A DNA stretch of 48,218 nt, taken from Stentor coeruleus. Taxonomy: Eukaryota; Ciliophora; Heterotrichea; Heterotrichida; Stentoridae. Positions within the stretch are counted from its first letter, which is position 1. Each line of letters opens with the position of its first letter. Made by a program: the position numbers and the translations under genes. The notes beneath the pieces are model-generated. The model saw only the letters and a list, made by a program, of their open reading frames with translations, did no database searches and was not told the origin of the DNA. Shown piece after piece: positions 47,043-48,218 of the stretch. The stretch is taken from NCBI GenBank assembly GCA_001970955.1, contig MPUH01000524.1, positions 1 through 48,218 of the forward strand, written 5' to 3'.

Positions 47043-47903
47043 TTAGAGATTAATAGAGAGTGTTAAAAATTTGTTAATGATTATAGGAAATTTGGCTTGA
47101 AGAAAAAAGGAAAATTGGGAGGAGGAGTATAAGAATTCTATCCTTTGGTATGTTTAGAAGTTATTTGATTTGAATATTTAGGATATTTTATTATGGTTTT
47201 ACTAGAATTGAGATTGGTGTGGATAGAATTTTGTATGTTTAAGGGTGATAAGATATGATGAAGGTATGTTGGTTTAAGAATTAATATAAAGCTAGCTGAT
47301 AAATACAAGTTTTTTATTAAAAAATTATCCTTGATATAAATATACTATTAAAATTTAAAATTAAAATTACTTATTAATTACTACTATTTTTCAAAAAACC
47401 AACTTTTTATATAAATATACTAATACAATTTAAAATTAAATCAAAATACAACACAAATTAAAAATCTTTAATCTTTCTGCTATAAACTCAGCCAATGCAT
47501 TATCCTAGTATAAAATTCTAATATACAATGCCTTGTCTAATAAAAACCTTCTAAAAGGTGGTTTTATCCTTAATCATTCCACCCATATCAAAAAAATTAA
47601 TCTCCACATTTATATTCATAAAATTTTCTTCAAAATAAATCATAACAAGTCATAATTTCATCAATTTATCCCATAAATCATTCAACCAAAAACACGTAAA
47701 AAATGTATTTACTTTATTAACCCACACCCTACCAGTTTAGTTTTTCTCCATCAAACCCTAAGCCTTTCCCACTTTCTATTCTCCATAAACCCATCCTTTC
47801 TAATCAAAACAATCTCTTATCACTTCTAAACCTCTCTCCGCTAATCTTCTTCCCACAAACACATCTCTAATAGCAGCCTTCCTTCATCATTCTCATTAAT
47901 ATA
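47043..47903. other. Intergenic region, no gene seen
   Basis: T/G-rich and C-poor for about 250 bases, then AT-rich, then C/A/T-rich and G-poor from about 47500 to 47903, the leader of the RRM gene. No gene recognised. Confidence 0.5.
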
Positions 47904-48191
47904 ATGGTAGACCAAAGCTTAAAGATTTTTGCGACAAAATTGCCTCTAGAATGGTCTGACGAGCAAGTACGAGAATATTTTTCAGCTCAAGGAACAGTTC
48001 TTGAAGTAAGTGCTTTCAAAGACAACGGTAAAAGTACCAATCACTCAGGTCTAGGATGCGCATATATAAAGTTCCAGAGTAAAATCGAAGCTGAAGAAAT
48101 CATCAAAAAACTAAGCAAAGAAGTAAGTAAGCCTTACTTAGCAACCATATAGAAAATTCAGCTTAGATGGGCTGATGGTGAAGCGGAACGG
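47904..48191 (+). CDS. RRM RNA-binding protein (CELF/Bruno-like), truncated by the telomere
   Basis: Only the first RRM is present. RNP2 is LKIFATKLP (residues 6-14). EWSDEQVREYFSAQGTV is helix 1. RNP1 is GLGCAYIKF, followed by EAEEIIKKL as helix 2. The last strand continues as IQLRWADGEAER (48156-48191), the .Q...ADGE.ER ending typical of CELF/FCA-type RRMs. An in-frame TAG (48150-48152) interrupts it. A perfect 15-nt intron match lies just before (48127-48141), but removing it does not remove the TAG. The frame then runs straight into telomeric repeats. This is thus an incomplete copy: either an alternative chromosome end cut the gene, or the copy is decayed. Confidence 0.7.
48127..48141 (+). 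other. Candidate 15-nt intron in the RRM gene
   Basis: GTAAGCCTTACTTAG fits the other six introns (GT...AG, 15 nt, A at position 10). Splicing is frame-neutral and leaves the TAG at 48150, so support is from the consensus only. Confidence 0.5.
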
Positions 48192-48218
48192 GTGTTAGGG
48201 TGTTAGGGTGTTAGGGGG
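48190..48218 (+). repeat. Telomeric repeats, chromosome right end
   Basis: GGGTGTTA units repeat (TGTTAGGG read in another phase; CCCTAACA on the other strand), about 3.5 copies, ending in a G run. The G-rich strand points to the end, as for a telomere. This repeat type is known from heterotrich ciliates and confirms that the window ends at a macronuclear chromosome end. Confidence 0.93.

Overview
This AT-rich (roughly 70% A+T), gene-dense eukaryotic window looks like the end of a ciliate macronuclear chromosome, most likely from a heterotrich of the Stentor type. Six reading frames are interrupted by tiny introns of exactly 15 nt (GT...AG, always with A at position 10), and removing each one restores the frame. 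Tryptophan is written TGG throughout, one small gene ends in TGA, and the one prominent in-frame TGA lies inside a 15-nt intron. Nuclear code is therefore standard, which argues against Blepharisma (UGA = Trp). The right end carries 3.5 copies of a TGTTAGGG-type telomeric repeat. The left end shows no telomere.

Layout. 0-8.3 kb: arrestin-fold protein, TTL-like ligase (TTLL), small CaaX-type protein, MT-A70 methyltransferase fused to ZZ-like zinc fingers, and LRRC45 (minus strand). 8.8-16.9 kb: beta-COP, ZC3H15/DFRP1, two unknown minus-strand genes, and a coiled-coil RING protein with a 15-nt intron. 17-24.3 kb: a possible micropeptide, a RING protein with a possible degenerate OTU domain, a small helical protein, dephospho-CoA kinase, a four-helix membrane protein, a decayed frame, and a membrane RING ligase. 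24.9-31.6 kb: homeodomain-like protein, cytosolic carboxypeptidase (CCP/AGBL), Rab2, a basic coiled-coil protein, and a Dpy-30-like protein. 31.8-35.5 kb: three tandem genes for mini-proteins starting MG(A/I/G)C, surrounded by gene-poor sequence with coding-like debris. 35.5-48.2 kb: unknown basic protein, Rab32-like GTPase, mitotic-type cyclin, katanin p80, unknown cytoskeleton-like proteins, golgin-84/CASP-like protein, a single-pass membrane protein, two unknown genes, and an RRM gene cut off by the telomere.

Theme. Several genes concern microtubules and cilia: TTLL (modifies tubulin tails), CCP (removes glutamates), katanin p80 (directs severing), LRRC45 (centriole or basal-body linker) and a Dpy-30-like adaptor. 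A second group serves membrane traffic: beta-COP, Rab2, Rab32-like, golgin and arrestin-fold. This is most simply normal eukaryotic gene content, since nothing shows co-regulation.

Sequence quality. Six single N bases each sit beside two near-identical direct copies of flanking sequence. I read these as scaffold joins where overlapping contig ends were not merged. Two fall in genes (CCP and the second mini-protein), and both frames are restored when one copy is dropped. The golgin gene also carries an unexplained +1 frame break.
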